The notes under the pieces: generated by a model
Seen by the model: the letters and a program-made list of their open reading frames with translations, nothing else
Databases searched by the model: none
Told to the model about the DNA's origin: nothing
In this document: in pieces, positions 6,297 through 6,440 of the stretch
How the letters are laid out: the number at the start of each line of letters is the position of its first letter
How positions within the stretch are numbered: position 1 is the first letter of the stretch
Assembly: GCA_963814985.1 (NCBI GenBank)
Contig: CAWFFV010000121.1
Location: 1-6,440, forward strand
DNA length: 6,440 nucleotides
Origin: CAWFFV01 sp963814985
GTDB lineage: Bacteria > Chloroflexota > Ktedonobacteria > Ktedonobacterales > Ktedonobacteraceae
Direction: 5' to 3'
Position numbers and translations under genes: made by a program

Positions 6297-6439
6297 ACCA
6301 CCTGCTGAATTCCTCAGCGCCCATGGCGCGCCCGTTTTATGTGGGTTGTGTCGCCCATGTCGGGGAAAGTTGCGCCGCAACTTTCCCCGACATGGGCGAC
6401 ACAACCCACATAAAACCAGAACGAGCCACCGCAGGTGGT
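6297..6439. repeat. outer inverted repeat framing the palindrome
   Basis: ACCACCTGC (6297-6305) is the exact reverse complement of 6431-6439. Together with the inner 41-bp arms this makes a two-level inverted repeat, with 28 bp on the left and 14 bp on the right between the two levels. Partial similarity in those gaps (TGGC-CG) suggests diverged or partly deleted copies of one sequence. Confidence 0.45.
6334..6416. repeat. perfect 41-bp inverted repeat with one central base
   Basis: Positions 6334-6374 are the exact reverse complement of 6376-6416, centred on the C at 6375. The arm runs from GTTTTATGTGGG through GTCGCCCATG to AAAGTTGCG. It begins 42 bp after the HisD-like stop and lies at the window edge. 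No T run follows, so it is not a standard terminator. It may be abutting ends of a mobile element, a palindromic repeat, or a snap-back chimera made in library preparation or assembly. Confidence 0.85.
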
Positions 6440-6440
6440 G

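Noticed and set aside
6186..6404. 72-codon minus-strand frame over the HisD C-terminus and palindrome
   Set aside because: Runs through the palindrome into antisense of HisD motifs; not a transposase I can recognise.
6334..6416. Rho-independent terminator for the HisD-like gene
   Set aside because: The stem is far longer than usual, the loop is one base and no T tract follows on either strand.

Overview
This window looks like bacterial chromosome from a low-coding-density, mid-GC genome. The best guess is Chloroflexota of the Ktedonobacteria type. That rests on recognition only: the short XRE-like helix-turn-helix with a WEHG/KAFG pattern, and the 'PRGKGAFPS' flavour of the HisD-like protein. 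No marker gene is present, so the placement is an inference.

Layout. The left 2.7 kb is sparse and regulatory. It holds a 68-residue helix-turn-helix protein on the minus strand (284-490), an unrecognised 178-residue protein on the minus strand (1055-1591), and a 215-residue helix-turn-helix protein on the plus strand (2058-2705). Between the last two lies the most interesting stretch, 1867-2010. A plus-strand sigma70-type promoter (TTCACA-17-TATAAT) and a minus-strand one (TTGACA-17-TACGAT) point at each other, and four copies of the half-site TTATACATG lie between them. The outermost half-site on each side starts exactly 11 bp beyond the corresponding -10 box. This is the geometry of a face-to-face promoter switch. 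The 215-residue protein would be the natural regulator, with the 178-residue protein on the opposing transcript.

The middle is conventional. An intact 12-helix MFS transporter of the anion:cation symporter/spinster type (2876-4291) converges on a small two-helix membrane protein (4349-4708, minus strand, GTG start with a strong Shine-Dalgarno).

The right end is a histidinol-dehydrogenase-family gene (4985-6291). It reads cleanly for about 500 bp and then needs six single-base frame corrections, five apparent losses and one gain. Every family motif is still present when the frames are joined, which points to either very recent inactivation or poor sequence near a contig end. The residues at the positions of the E. 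coli HisD zinc ligands read Glu-His-Asn-His rather than Gln-His-Asp-His, so the substrate may not be histidinol. Forty-two bases after its stop begins a perfect 41-bp inverted repeat with a single central base, lying at the window edge. It could be a snap-back artefact or a mobile-element end.

No rRNA, tRNA, CRISPR array or recognisable transposase was found.
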